NCBI GenBank assembly: GCA_964472305.1
Contig: CAYYJR010000026.1
Coordinates: 1 to 50,027 of the forward strand
Source: CAYYJR01 sp964472305
GTDB taxonomy: Bacteria > Armatimonadota > Hebobacteria > CAIYQO01
Length of the DNA: 50,027 bases
Reading direction: 5' to 3'
The notes beneath the pieces were generated by a model. It was not told the origin of the DNA, did no database searches, and saw only the letters and a list, made by a program, of their open reading frames with translations. The translations under genes and the position numbers were made by a program. The number at the start of each line of letters is the position of its first letter. The stretch's first letter is position 1. Of the stretch, positions 16,467-24,918 are shown one piece after another.

Positions 16467-17444
16467 CTACAGCGACAGCGTCAGGCTCTCCGTACCCAAT
16501 AGCTTTTGCGCTTGTTTCAGACTGCGTTTCAGGCGGTCTTCTTCCCATTTCAGCACGTCGCGCTCGGAGGCTTTGCCTTCGTGCGGGAAGAGCAATTCGT
16601 TTTCGGCGTAGACCAGGGTGCCGCGGCGCAACAGGCCGGCCAGCGCGCGGGCGGTGATGCGCGGGTATTGGCGCAGGAATTCGTCATTGAGCACCGGCAC
16701 CGGCACGCGCTCGGCGGCGGTTTGCAGGAAGACGAGTAATTCGGGCTGGTGAGTTTTCAGCACGCGCAGCACTTCGGTCAATTCCACCACGCCGTCGCCG
16801 ATGGGACAGTTCACCAGCATGGCGCCGGCGACGTCGCGATACACCTGCCAGTCTTTCAGATGCGCGCTCCGGCAATAGGGACCGAGGATGGCGGCGCTTT
16901 CCACCGGATTTTCCGGCACGGTCAGTGGATTGCCCAGGTCGAAGCAGACGCCGATCCACTCGCTCTGCGCGGCTTGAATGAAGGCGGCCAGGTCGGCGGC
17001 GGCGGTGTGACGCCCGTTCTCGATCGCCAGCAGTATCTTATACCGCTCGGCGGTCTTGATGGCCACGTCCAGCTCGGTGAGCAGCGCTTCCAGCGCCTTC
17101 TGGCGCTGCTGCACGTTGCCGGTCAGGCATGACAACCCCACCGTGACTTGCACGGCGCCCAGCGTGTAGGCGGCGCGGATCGTATCGGCCAAGTGCTCGC
17201 CGTTGAGCTCGTCGGTCGACAGGTGCAGCGCCAGCGCGGCGTCGGTAGCCTGCTGGCCCAGGTTCACCAGTGTGACCATGTCCCAGTCAGCGATGTTGCG
17301 GCGGGCGAATTGCAAGGCATCGCATTTGAGCTTCGCCGTCTTCTCAATCAACGCGGAAGCCGTCAGCACGCCGCGCCCGACTGGCTGATAGTCGCGCAGC
17401 CCGGCCGCCAACAACAGGGAATGTGCATGCAGTCCCATTTTCAT
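16467..17444 (-). CDS. Sugar phosphate isomerase/epimerase-like TIM-barrel protein
   Basis: A ~325-residue AP-endonuclease-2/xylose-isomerase-like TIM barrel. Family motifs occur in order: MGLHAHSLL at the start, LLAIENG (metal ligand Glu), GVCFDLGN (Asp), SAHLKDW (His and Asp) and IGDGVVEL. These give the four-ligand divalent metal site of hydroxypyruvate isomerase, IolE and related enzymes. The substrate cannot be told; the neighbours (rhomboid and HEAGH proteins) give no pathway. The start is ATG 17444; a GTG at 17447 and an ATG at 17438 are alternatives, and no strong SD is visible. Confidence 0.8.
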   Translation of the reverse strand: MKMGLHAHSLLLAAGLRDYQPVGRGVLTASALIEKTAKLKCDALQFARRNIADWDMVTLVNLGQQATDAALALHLSTDELNGEHLADTIRAAYTLGAVQVTVGLSCLTGNVQQRQKALEALLTELDVAIKTAERYKILLAIENGRHTAAADLAAFIQAAQSEWIGVCFDLGNPLTVPENPVESAAILGPYCRSAHLKDWQVYRDVAGAMLVNCPIGDGVVELTEVLRVLKTHQPELLVFLQTAAERVPVPVLNDEFLRQYPRITARALAGLLRRGTLVYAENELLFPHEGKASERDVLKWEEDRLKRSLKQAQKLLGTESLTLSL

Positions 17445-17532
17445 CACGGTAGCATCGACCTCGCGGAAGCACGTTTGCCATGTATTGTACCTGGAATGGC
17501 CGGAAAGGTCACGCGGGGAGACGGGCGCCTGT

Positions 17533-18255
17533 TCAGTAACGCGACGCGCGGGGGCGCGCGAAGAGATTCACCAGGATCATGCCGGCCACGAACCCGCCGA
17601 CATGCGCCCAGTAGGCTACGCCGCCGGTGGCGGTGGTCTGGGTCAGGCTGGCCGTGCCGTTGAACAACTGCAGGATAAACCAGAACGCCAATACGATCAG
17701 CGCCGGCAGGCGGACCACGGTGACGAAGATGAACAGGAACAGGCACGAATCGACCTGCGCGAAGGGGTAGCGCACCAGGTAGGCCCCCAGCACGCCGGCA
17801 ATCGCGCCGCTGGCGCCGAGCATGGGCACCGCGAGGACCGGCGAATCGGCAGGCAGGCTGTTGGTCAGCATGAAAATGTAGGCCAGCGTAGCGAGCACGC
17901 CGCACAACAGATAGAACATCAGGAAGCGAAACGACCCCATGGCATCTTCGATATTGTTGCCGAAGATCCACAGGAACAGCATATTGCCGACCAGGTGCAG
18001 CGGCCCGGCGTGCATGAACATGGCGGTGAACAGTGTCAGCCATACCGGCTGCAGCGGGGTGACGCCGGGCAGATCACGCCCGACCAGTTCGGCGGGGATG
18101 ACCGCGGCGTGCATGACAAACGCGTTCAGCGCACTCTCGCTTTCGGCGGCGAGGCTTGCCATATACAGGAACACCAGCGTGTTGAGCACGACCAGTGAGA
18201 CCGTGACCAACGGGAAGGTGCGGCTGGGGTTATAATCGCGAAACGGCACCAGCAT
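17533..18255 (-). CDS. Rhomboid-family intramembrane serine protease
   Basis: A 240-residue six-helix rhomboid. The first helix is TFPLVTVSLVVLNTLVFLYM, followed by the conserved amphipathic loop and FMHAGPLHLVGNMLFLWIFG (residues 80-99), which carries the oxyanion His/Asn. The catalytic serine is in GASGAIAGVLGAYL (S149) and the catalytic histidine in YWAHVGGFVAGM (H218). It cleaves transmembrane substrates in the inner membrane. The ATG at 18255 is preferred because homology begins here; an extension to 18462 has no support. TATCCT with an upstream GG is just 6 bases from the ATG, so it may be leaderless. Confidence 0.93.
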   Translation of the reverse strand: MLVPFRDYNPSRTFPLVTVSLVVLNTLVFLYMASLAAESESALNAFVMHAAVIPAELVGRDLPGVTPLQPVWLTLFTAMFMHAGPLHLVGNMLFLWIFGNNIEDAMGSFRFLMFYLLCGVLATLAYIFMLTNSLPADSPVLAVPMLGASGAIAGVLGAYLVRYPFAQVDSCLFLFIFVTVVRLPALIVLAFWFILQLFNGTASLTQTTATGGVAYWAHVGGFVAGMILVNLFARPRASRY

Positions 18256-18261
18256 AGCACT

Positions 18262-18267
18262 AGGATA
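18262..18267 (-). promoter_or_regulatory. Candidate -10 box for the rhomboid operon
   Basis: TATCCT preceded by TGG on the minus strand ends 6 bases before the rhomboid ATG, the same spacing and the same GGTAT-CT core as at pyrF. The -35 is weak and no SD is seen. Confidence 0.4.
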
Positions 18268-18507
18268 CCATAATTTTTCCTGACTAGACAGCAGGGGCGG
18301 CCTTATCCTCGCCCATCCCCATGATTTTCCATGCGGCCGGCTGCACCGGCACGCAAGGGCGTGCCCCCGAACGCGTGGTGACCGGCACGGCACCACTCGA
18401 CCGAACAGGCTGGTATGCGACGGACAATGCACGAAACCGCCGTCCACGTTCTTGCGGTGCAACGGGGGAGTATGCTACACTCAGAAACGTGCAACACCCC
18501 GCGCCGG

Positions 18508-18584
18508 GCCTCCTTAGCTCAGTTGGCCAGAGCAGCTGACTTGTAATCAGCAGGTCGTCGGTTCGAATCCGACAGGAGGCTCCA
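18508..18584 (+). tRNA. tRNA-Thr(TGT), with encoded CCA
   Basis: Acceptor GCCTCCT (18508-18514) pairs with AGGAGGC (18574-18580). D arm TAGCTCAGTTGG. Anticodon stem GCTGA/TCAGC with loop CTTGTAA, anticodon TGT, reading ACA threonine codons. T loop GTTCGAATCC. Discriminator T and genome-encoded CCA at 18582-18584. It lies at the left border of a block of accessory genes. Confidence 0.95.
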
Positions 18585-18816
18585 GGTTTCCCCTCAGTAT
18601 CGTGCTTGTTGAGCGTGCGTGAATACTCCTGCGTGTCCGTGTATTTGCTGGAGTTGCATGGAGTTTTTTATAAAATTTTCAACCTCGTCCCCTGGAAGCT
18701 TTGCCGGCGCGCATGCGCCGAAGGCATTGCCGCAACTATTTTGCAAAATAATCCGCTGATCGCTCGAAACCCTGGTGATATCGCGGCGCGTGTCAATACT
18801 CAATAACACGATGGCT
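18585..18816. other. Non-coding interval with one GC-rich hairpin
   Basis: No gene is supported here. A perfect short inverted repeat, CGGCGC-GCAT-GCGCCG, lies at 18705-18720 but has no T-tract, so it is not called as a terminator. An AT-rich stretch is at 18665-18680. Confidence 0.5.
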
Positions 18817-20082
18817 TTACAATACGTGTTTTTCGAGTCGTGTCAAAATGCGATGGTCTTGTCCCAGGCTACAAATGGCTTCGCAGTGTTGACAAAGATC
18901 AGCGAAGAGCAGATAGGCGATCCGGATATTATCCTGTCCCTTCAGCGATGGGCGACTTAGCTGGGCACGCACATCCTTTTCCCGTTCATTGGGTGCAACC
19001 AGATAGAGCTTTACTGGGCTCGTTGACGGCAGGGTCAGCGCGAGATCGGTCAGACGCAATATGCCTGAATAGATGCTGGTGCTCTTCTCAATTTCAAAGG
19101 CACAGACCACCGTATTGCTGCCATGGGCTAACCAGAGCACATCAATCAATTCGACGGTGCGCCGCACGTCTTCCTGTACACCAAGCTCCGGCAGTCGTGG
19201 CAATGTCAGGAATGAGAATGACTGATCGGCACAGGTTTTCGTGCGGTCATTCGACGCTACGACGACATCATACCCTAACGCCTTGCCCATTGTGATCAGT
19301 ACATATTGAAGCTGGGTGTGCGTGCCTTCTTCCGCAAGGGTTTCCTGCACCTCCTTATGCCGTCGTTTCAGCGTCTTCTCCCGGTCAGTGGCAACCATCG
19401 CCAGGGTGAATGATAACGCCGCATCCACCGGGAGCTTACCGACCCCCACATCGAAGAGCAATCCCGACAGTGCGCCAAGGTCCTTGGACAACACCTGCTG
19501 GTAGTCTGTAGAGACGTCGAGAATGGTGTCACGCATCTCCAGGTAGCTTTGCCAGGATCCCAACTTGATGCGCCGCTGAAACAACGCATTGAAACCCCGC
19601 ACCATCGCCGTATTGAAGGGTGGCATGAGCGTGGGGTGCAGGAAGTAGAGGATATTAGCGACAGCAGGGCCCAACCCTTTGATTCCGCGCTGGTCGAGCC
19701 GGTGGATTTCACGCAACACGACGTCCGCTCTATCCGTCTGCAGGCACGCCTCCAGAAATTGCCCAAAGGCGCGCTTATTGGCATCGTCTTCATAAATATC
19801 CGGAATGCGGAGTTTTGGTTTCCAATAGAAAGGATGAGCCGCTCCTTCAAAGACTTGCTTCTGTTCGGTGATCGCCGTCAGCACCACCTCCAGCGATGAG
19901 CCTTTGAAATCCGTGGGAAAGAGACCTGCTTGAATATCCGTCACCACCTGCTCTACACCTCGGCGAATCGCACGAAAGGCCTTCAGACGCGCTTCATTCT
20001 TGATAAACCAGGTATGGTAGACGCTCTCAGGATCATTTTTATATGCGGTAATTGTTGAGAGCAAATGGTCGGTCTCTTGCAT
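18817..20082 (-). CDS. PD-(D/E)XK-like nuclease, possible defence protein
   Basis: A 421-residue protein. Residues ~133-168 (GIKGLGPAVANILYFLHP...PPFNTAMVRGFNALF) look like a helix-hairpin-helix module. Residues ~305-345 carry ELIDVLWLAH followed by CAFEIEKSTSIYSGILRLTD. D314, E330, E332 and K333 fit the D-x(n)-ExE-K core of PD-(D/E)XK nucleases, and EVE/EIE-sTSIYSG-LR is a recurring signature in uncharacterised restriction-like proteins. There is no adjacent DNA methyltransferase, so it is not an obvious R-M system. AGAAGG 8 bases before the ATG at 20082. It sits after tRNA-Thr next to the sulfur operon. The nuclease call is moderate; the biological role is inferred. Confidence 0.6.
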   Translation of the reverse strand: MQETDHLLSTITAYKNDPESVYHTWFIKNEARLKAFRAIRRGVEQVVTDIQAGLFPTDFKGSSLEVVLTAITEQKQVFEGAAHPFYWKPKLRIPDIYEDDANKRAFGQFLEACLQTDRADVVLREIHRLDQRGIKGLGPAVANILYFLHPTLMPPFNTAMVRGFNALFQRRIKLGSWQSYLEMRDTILDVSTDYQQVLSKDLGALSGLLFDVGVGKLPVDAALSFTLAMVATDREKTLKRRHKEVQETLAEEGTHTQLQYVLITMGKALGYDVVVASNDRTKTCADQSFSFLTLPRLPELGVQEDVRRTVELIDVLWLAHGSNTVVCAFEIEKSTSIYSGILRLTDLALTLPSTSPVKLYLVAPNEREKDVRAQLSRPSLKGQDNIRIAYLLFADLCQHCEAICSLGQDHRILTRLEKHVL

Positions 20083-20135
20083 ATGTGATACCTTCTATGA
20101 CCGAATAGGCCCATTCCATCCGCAACAGGGAGCCT

Positions 20136-21323
20136 TCACACTGGTGGGTGATCACTCCCCAGCAGGGGCACAGCGTCCGTGAGACAGGCCAACGCGGTAG
20201 CCAGCGTCGCGTGATTGGTCGCGTAATTCATCCGAAGAAAACCTTCCCCCGGTATGCCATATATGCTCCCGGCATGCAGACGAACGCGCGCATGCTGAAG
20301 GAAATACTCAGCCAACACCTTACTGGTATATCCAAGCGCGCGGCAATCGAGCCAGGCCAGGTACGTGCCTTCCGGCTCGATGAGTGAAATGCCTTCCTGT
20401 GTCGTCGCCCACTCACGTACCAATGTCTGGCTCGTTTGAAGATAATGCAATAAATCGTCCAGCCAACCGTCGCACTCCCGGTAGGCCTTCTCCAACGCGA
20501 GCAGGCCGAACAGATTTGGCTCGCTGATACCGCAACCGGACTTCTCCTGCCGGATTTTTCGCCGTAGGACGGGGTTGGGGATGATCTCATATGATGTCTG
20601 TAAACCGGCAATATTGAATGTTTTACTGGGCGAGAGGCAGGTGATGCTATTCTGCGCGAAATCCGGATGCAACGCTGCAAAGGGACAATAAGGCGATGTC
20701 CAGGTGAAATCGGCATGGATATCATCCGAGATGACGGTGACGCCGTGATCCAGGCAGATGCGTCCCAGTTGCGTCAATTCCTCGTTTGTCCACACACGGC
20801 CGATCGGATTATGCGGATTGCAGAGAATGAGGAGCCTGGCGTTCCGGGCTTGCTGTGCCAGGAGATCAAGGTCCATGTGATAGGTACCGTGATCCAGTAC
20901 GAGCGGATTTTCGATAACCTGGCGATGATTCTGCCGGATAACCGAAAAGAAGGGATGATACACCGGTGGCTGGATAATGACGCCCTCGCCTTCCGCAGTC
21001 AGCGCGCGGATCGCCATGCACAACGACGTCACTACCCCCTGGTTCAACAGGAGCCACGCGGGATCAATCGCCCACTGATAGCGACGCGCCACCCAGGAGA
21101 CCATCGTCTCACAGAGCGAATCCGGAGATCCGGTATAGCCGTAGACACCGTGGGCGGCGCGCTGAACGATGGCGGAGAGCACGGGGACCGGTGCCAGAAA
21201 ATCCATGTCGGCAATGCACATCGGCACCGTGTCATCAGTCGGTAAACCACTCCATTTACTGCTCTGTGTCTCCTTGCGATTTACCGGCACAGCAAGAGCT
21301 GTCACAAAACCAGCGAGTTCCAT
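20136..21323 (-). CDS. MalY/PatB-family C-S lyase (PLP aminotransferase fold)
   Basis: A ~395-residue fold-type I PLP enzyme of the MalY/PatB subfamily, which cleaves cystathionine or cysteine conjugates to release thiols. Signatures are PMCIADMDFLAPVPV at the N-terminus, GVYGYTG, CNPHNPIGRVW, the SDDIHADF Asp region, the PLP lysine in SPSKTFNIAGLQ (near residue 234) and FLRMNYA at the C-terminus. The ATG at 21323 has AGGTGG 5 bases upstream; a GTG at 21332 also fits. It is the last gene of the cysK-sulfite reductase-malY operon, 9 bases after the previous stop, so a role in sulfur amino acid metabolism is likely. Confidence 0.88.
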   Translation of the reverse strand: MELAGFVTALAVPVNRKETQSSKWSGLPTDDTVPMCIADMDFLAPVPVLSAIVQRAAHGVYGYTGSPDSLCETMVSWVARRYQWAIDPAWLLLNQGVVTSLCMAIRALTAEGEGVIIQPPVYHPFFSVIRQNHRQVIENPLVLDHGTYHMDLDLLAQQARNARLLILCNPHNPIGRVWTNEELTQLGRICLDHGVTVISDDIHADFTWTSPYCPFAALHPDFAQNSITCLSPSKTFNIAGLQTSYEIIPNPVLRRKIRQEKSGCGISEPNLFGLLALEKAYRECDGWLDDLLHYLQTSQTLVREWATTQEGISLIEPEGTYLAWLDCRALGYTSKVLAEYFLQHARVRLHAGSIYGIPGEGFLRMNYATNHATLATALACLTDAVPLLGSDHPPV

Positions 21324-21332
21324 CTCCCCCAC

Positions 21333-23663
21333 CTATGCCTTCTTACGGATCAATACCCGCCAGTGGTCGCTGTGTTGGGTCAGCGAGACGATCTCATAGC
21401 CGTCGTTTGTCGCACTGGCGGGGACATTCTTCGCCCCTTCGCCATCCAGTAAAACCGCGAGCACCTGATCCGTCTTCAATCTCGCCAGCGCCATTTTCGT
21501 TTTGATATAATTCAAGGGACAGGAGACACCACGGTAGTCTACGGATTTATCGGCCGGCACGTCGGCGACGGCGGGGGTTGCCACCGGCGTGATCCCGCAG
21601 GATACCGGCGTCGTGACACGCAGGGACGGTCCCATGTCTTCATACACGTTACGCACTTCCCCCAGCAGTGCGGCAACCTGTGCCGCACCCACCTCGAACG
21701 CGGCTTCCGGGTCAGGCGTGCGTCCGGCGTTGAGTGCGTCCGTGATCACTGAATGCAACGCGGCAGAAATGAGGTTTTGCGCGATGAAATGCTGCTGGAA
21801 GAGGGCCAGCGCCTGTTGGTGCGTATCGGCCTGCTCACCGCGGGTGACCAGCAGGGCGCGGGCGGTCAAGGCCGTTGCGGCAAAGTGCTTGCCAGCATCC
21901 AGTGCTTCGGCAGCGCTGGCCAGATCGACTTCGATAAGATCGAACACCCCCGCGCCGCACTCACCCGGGCCACGGCCCGCCAGGGAGAAGAGCTCCCGTG
22001 CACTCCAGTCATAATAGGGATTCTTATCTTCGTCAAAGTCGGGGATCGCCAGGTGCTGTTGAGCGATCTCTTCGACGGCGCATCTGCCATCGTTTGCGAG
22101 AAAAGCAGTGAAATCCGGATACTGCGATGAGGCCTGAAACGCCTGGAGCAGGTCAACCAGGAAGGCTGGAATATTGCGCGCCGGAATAGCCGTGTTTCCC
22201 GCTGCCAGCCGCGTATGGCCTTCTTCGACATGACCGTTGACCTGTAAGACGTAATGCGGGACCAGGTGACCGCCCACACGCCGGGCCGCGCCATAGAACC
22301 CTACCTGCGCGAGGGGGTGCCGTCCACAGGCGTTGGGGCAACCGCTGATATGCAGGTTCACCGCACCGGTCCCGTGGGTAAGATCCAAGCCGCTCTTTGC
22401 CAATGTGGACGTAATGGCCTCTGCCAGACCGCGCGACAGACAGATACCCAACCGGCAGGTGGAGGCACCGGCACAGGTTACCATGCGGCGCAATAATGTG
22501 GACTGATTATCACCGAGACCAATGGCGGACAACTCCGCATGTACGGCGGGAAGCTGATCCTCGGCAACCCAACGGAGCAACGCGCCTTGCCAGTTCGTCA
22601 CGCGAAGCATCCGTTCACCATACCGTTCGATGACCCCGGCCAGCGCCACGAGTCGGTCGGCGTCGATATTGCCCAGACGTGGCGAAATTTCGACGGTGCG
22701 ATACCCTTCCTGCTGCTGGTCGCTGACATGGGTCGTCCGCCAGGCGTCGAATCCCGCAATAGCCTGCAGTGCGGCCCCGCCGGTGGTGGGATGCGGCGAT
22801 ATGAAGGCAGGAACACAGGCATCGGTGGCCGGTAATCCGGCCAACTCGGCCTGGTAGAGCGCCTTGAATTGCGCAAGGCCGATCTCTTCGAGGAGAAATC
22901 GAATGCGTGCGCGATGCCGGTTCTTGCGATTGCCATTTTTGTCGAAGACGCGCTTGACCGCCTCCGCGACGCGACACGCCTGGGTTGCGGGGATAAATTC
23001 TTCCAGCAACATGCCCACACGACTGTTCGCGCCCATGCCCCCACCGACATACACGGTAAAGCCTTCCACCCCATCGCGAATCTTACTGATGAAGCCCAGG
23101 TCATTCACGGTGGCAGCGGCGCAGTCCTTGCCGCAGCCGGAAAAGGCGATCTTATACTTCCGCGGTAACTGATAGGAGAGTGGGTCGGGGAGCATGTATT
23201 CTGTCAGTCCGATGACGTGTGGCGTGACATCGAAGGTTTCATGCGGGCAGACACCGGCCTGCTCACAGGCGACGATGTTGCGCACGGTATTGCCGCCACC
23301 GCCCCTGGTCGAAAGGCCCGCGTCCGCCAACGCGACCAGCGCCGGATGGATCGCCTCTACCTCGACACGGTGAATCTGGATATCCTGCCGACTCGTGAGG
23401 TGCAACAGCCCGTCGCCGTATGTCTGCGCCACCGCGGCGACCGCGCGCATTTGCTCCGGCAAGATCATCCCCGCCGGGAGGCGCACGCGCAGCATATAGG
23501 TGCCGTTCTCACGCTGTTCATAGACGCCTTGCGGCACGCGGAAGGCCTGAAAGCGTGCGGCGGGGATGTCGCCGGCTGTGAATTGCGCGACCATCTGCCG
23601 AAACTGCTCGAGATCATCGCGCAAGCCGACGGGAAGGCGATACAGACTCTGTAGCGTACTCAT
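21333..23663 (-). CDS. Sulfite/nitrite reductase fused to helical and TusA domains
   Basis: A 776-residue three-part protein. Residues ~1-530 form a siroheme sulfite/nitrite reductase with the usual two half-domains. Both halves carry a full C-x5-C...C-x3-C set (numbering from the upstream Met at 23681): C139/C145/C183/C187 and C403/C409/C448/C452. Residues ~550-700 are a helical segment (YYDWSARELFSLA...FAATALTARALLVTRGEQADTH), HEPN-like in appearance. Residues ~712-782 are a TusA/SirA domain (YRGVSCPLNYIKTKMALARL) with the sulfur-relay Cys. The start at 23663 has AGGAG 6 bases upstream. Sulfite reduction feeding sulfur to TusA and CysK in the cytosol is the likely role. Nitrite as substrate cannot be excluded. 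Confidence 0.85.
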   Translation of the reverse strand: MSTLQSLYRLPVGLRDDLEQFRQMVAQFTAGDIPAARFQAFRVPQGVYEQRENGTYMLRVRLPAGMILPEQMRAVAAVAQTYGDGLLHLTSRQDIQIHRVEVEAIHPALVALADAGLSTRGGGGNTVRNIVACEQAGVCPHETFDVTPHVIGLTEYMLPDPLSYQLPRKYKIAFSGCGKDCAAATVNDLGFISKIRDGVEGFTVYVGGGMGANSRVGMLLEEFIPATQACRVAEAVKRVFDKNGNRKNRHRARIRFLLEEIGLAQFKALYQAELAGLPATDACVPAFISPHPTTGGAALQAIAGFDAWRTTHVSDQQQEGYRTVEISPRLGNIDADRLVALAGVIERYGERMLRVTNWQGALLRWVAEDQLPAVHAELSAIGLGDNQSTLLRRMVTCAGASTCRLGICLSRGLAEAITSTLAKSGLDLTHGTGAVNLHISGCPNACGRHPLAQVGFYGAARRVGGHLVPHYVLQVNGHVEEGHTRLAAGNTAIPARNIPAFLVDLLQAFQASSQYPDFTAFLANDGRCAVEEIAQQHLAIPDFDEDKNPYYDWSARELFSLAGRGPGECGAGVFDLIEVDLASAAEALDAGKHFAATALTARALLVTRGEQADTHQQALALFQQHFIAQNLISAALHSVITDALNAGRTPDPEAAFEVGAAQVAALLGEVRNVYEDMGPSLRVTTPVSCGITPVATPAVADVPADKSVDYRGVSCPLNYIKTKMALARLKTDQVLAVLLDGEGAKNVPASATNDGYEIVSLTQHSDHWRVLIRKKA

Positions 23664-23692
23664 GTGGACTCCTGACGGCATATGCGTGCCCG

Positions 23693-24685
23693 TTATTCGG
23701 GTAAACCTTCATCTCCGAGAATATCGATAAAAAAGCTGGCGTATTTAAAACCGCTATCCGGCGAGATGGCCACGGCCAGACCGGGTTTCTCCTGCATCAC
23801 CTGTGCGGCGGCATGCACGATGGCACCCGTAGACGGGCCGACAATCAAACCTTCTTCACGGAAGAGCCGCTTGGTCATGGCATAGGCGGCATCATCGTCA
23901 ACGCGGATGACCTGATCGATGATACTGTAGTCGAGAATGCCGGGCTGCTTGGACTCGGTCATATTTTTCATGCCCGGAATCCGGTGCCCTTTATGGGGCT
24001 CAATCGCGATAACCTGGATGTTCGGATCGCGCTCCTTCAAATACCGGCCCGTGCCGGTGATGGTGCCACAGGTGCCGAAGCCGGCAAAGAAGTAGCGCAC
24101 CTGACCTTCCGTCTGCAGCCAAATTTCCGGACCGGTGGTCTCGTAGTGTGCGGTCACGTTATCCGGATTCTCGTACTGGTTGGGCATGACGTATTGGTCT
24201 TTGGTGGCTTCACTCTCGACAAAAGAATGCGCCAGCGCGATGGCGCCGTCTTTGGGATGATTGATCGGGCAGAGATCATCGGGCGTCGCCCAGACTTCCG
24301 CACCGAGCATGCGCAGCAGCGTCTTCTTCTCCTCGGGTACACCATCAGGAATCGTCACCTTGATTTTGATGCCCATGAGTGCGGCCAGTGCCGCCAACGC
24401 AATGCCAGTGTTGCCGCTGGTGGGTTCAACCAACTGCTTGCCTTCCAACTCGCCGCGCTCTGCCAATCCCTTGAGGAGATAGAACGCGGTGCGATCCTTG
24501 ATCGACCCGAAGGGGTTATACCACTCCAGCTTCAGATAGACGGATGACACCGCGGGCTGTACCACGCGATTGAGCCGCACCAGTGGCGTCGGATTCGCGA
24601 TGCTGCCGATCAACTCGCGGATATCCTCGAACCGTTGTAGACGGGAGTGGAGACTCTCATGGAGCAGATCATTCTGACTTGTCAT
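23693..24685 (-). CDS. cysK: Cysteine synthase family PLP enzyme
   Basis: A 330-residue beta-family PLP enzyme (O-acetylserine sulfhydrylase type), which makes L-cysteine from O-acetylserine and sulfide. The PLP lysine is K63 in NPFGSIKDR, the substrate loop is PTSGNTGIAL (residues 88-97) and the PLP phosphate loop is GFGTCGTITGTG. It lacks the CBS domains of cystathionine beta-synthase. RBS AGGAAA 6 bases before the ATG at 24685. First gene of the operon with sulfite reductase and malY, 29 bases from the reductase start, so sulfide made by the reductase is the natural substrate. No cysE is in the window. Confidence 0.9.
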   Translation of the reverse strand: MTSQNDLLHESLHSRLQRFEDIRELIGSIANPTPLVRLNRVVQPAVSSVYLKLEWYNPFGSIKDRTAFYLLKGLAERGELEGKQLVEPTSGNTGIALAALAALMGIKIKVTIPDGVPEEKKTLLRMLGAEVWATPDDLCPINHPKDGAIALAHSFVESEATKDQYVMPNQYENPDNVTAHYETTGPEIWLQTEGQVRYFFAGFGTCGTITGTGRYLKERDPNIQVIAIEPHKGHRIPGMKNMTESKQPGILDYSIIDQVIRVDDDAAYAMTKRLFREEGLIVGPSTGAIVHAAAQVMQEKPGLAVAISPDSGFKYASFFIDILGDEGLPE

Positions 24686-24720
24686 TACTATTTCCTACTT
24701 AACTGGTAAGAATACATGCT

Positions 24721-24750
24721 ATTATACCATACGCAATGGTTCTGGGGCAA
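24721..24750 (-). promoter_or_regulatory. Promoter of the cysteine/sulfite operon
   Basis: On the minus strand TTGCCC (24750-24745), an 18-bp spacer and a perfect TATAAT (24726-24721) preceded by TGG (extended -10). Between this and the cysK ATG lies a short imperfect palindrome, TTCTTAC-N7-GTAGGAA, which could bind a regulator; that part is speculative. Confidence 0.7.
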
Positions 24751-24918
24751 TAATTACCGGTTGTTTCAAAGTACGAAGATTAAAGTTTACCTGGGAGAGA
24801 ACGGTATCACACGACATTCCTTATGGTATTATTCGGAATTACCTACCGTTTTCACTGACGCATATACCGTGTGTCGCACCCTCATTATTTCATCGGTGAT
24901 GGCCAACGGTACATGGGA

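Noticed and set aside
18508..18584. tRNA-Thr 3' end as a direct-repeat att site with 25649-25671
   Set aside because: The two sequences share only the general T-loop consensus; the acceptor ends differ, so they are not a repeat pair.
24686..24720. Riboswitch (SAM or T-box) in the cysK leader
   Set aside because: The predicted leader is only about 30 bases, too short for these elements; only a small imperfect palindrome is present.
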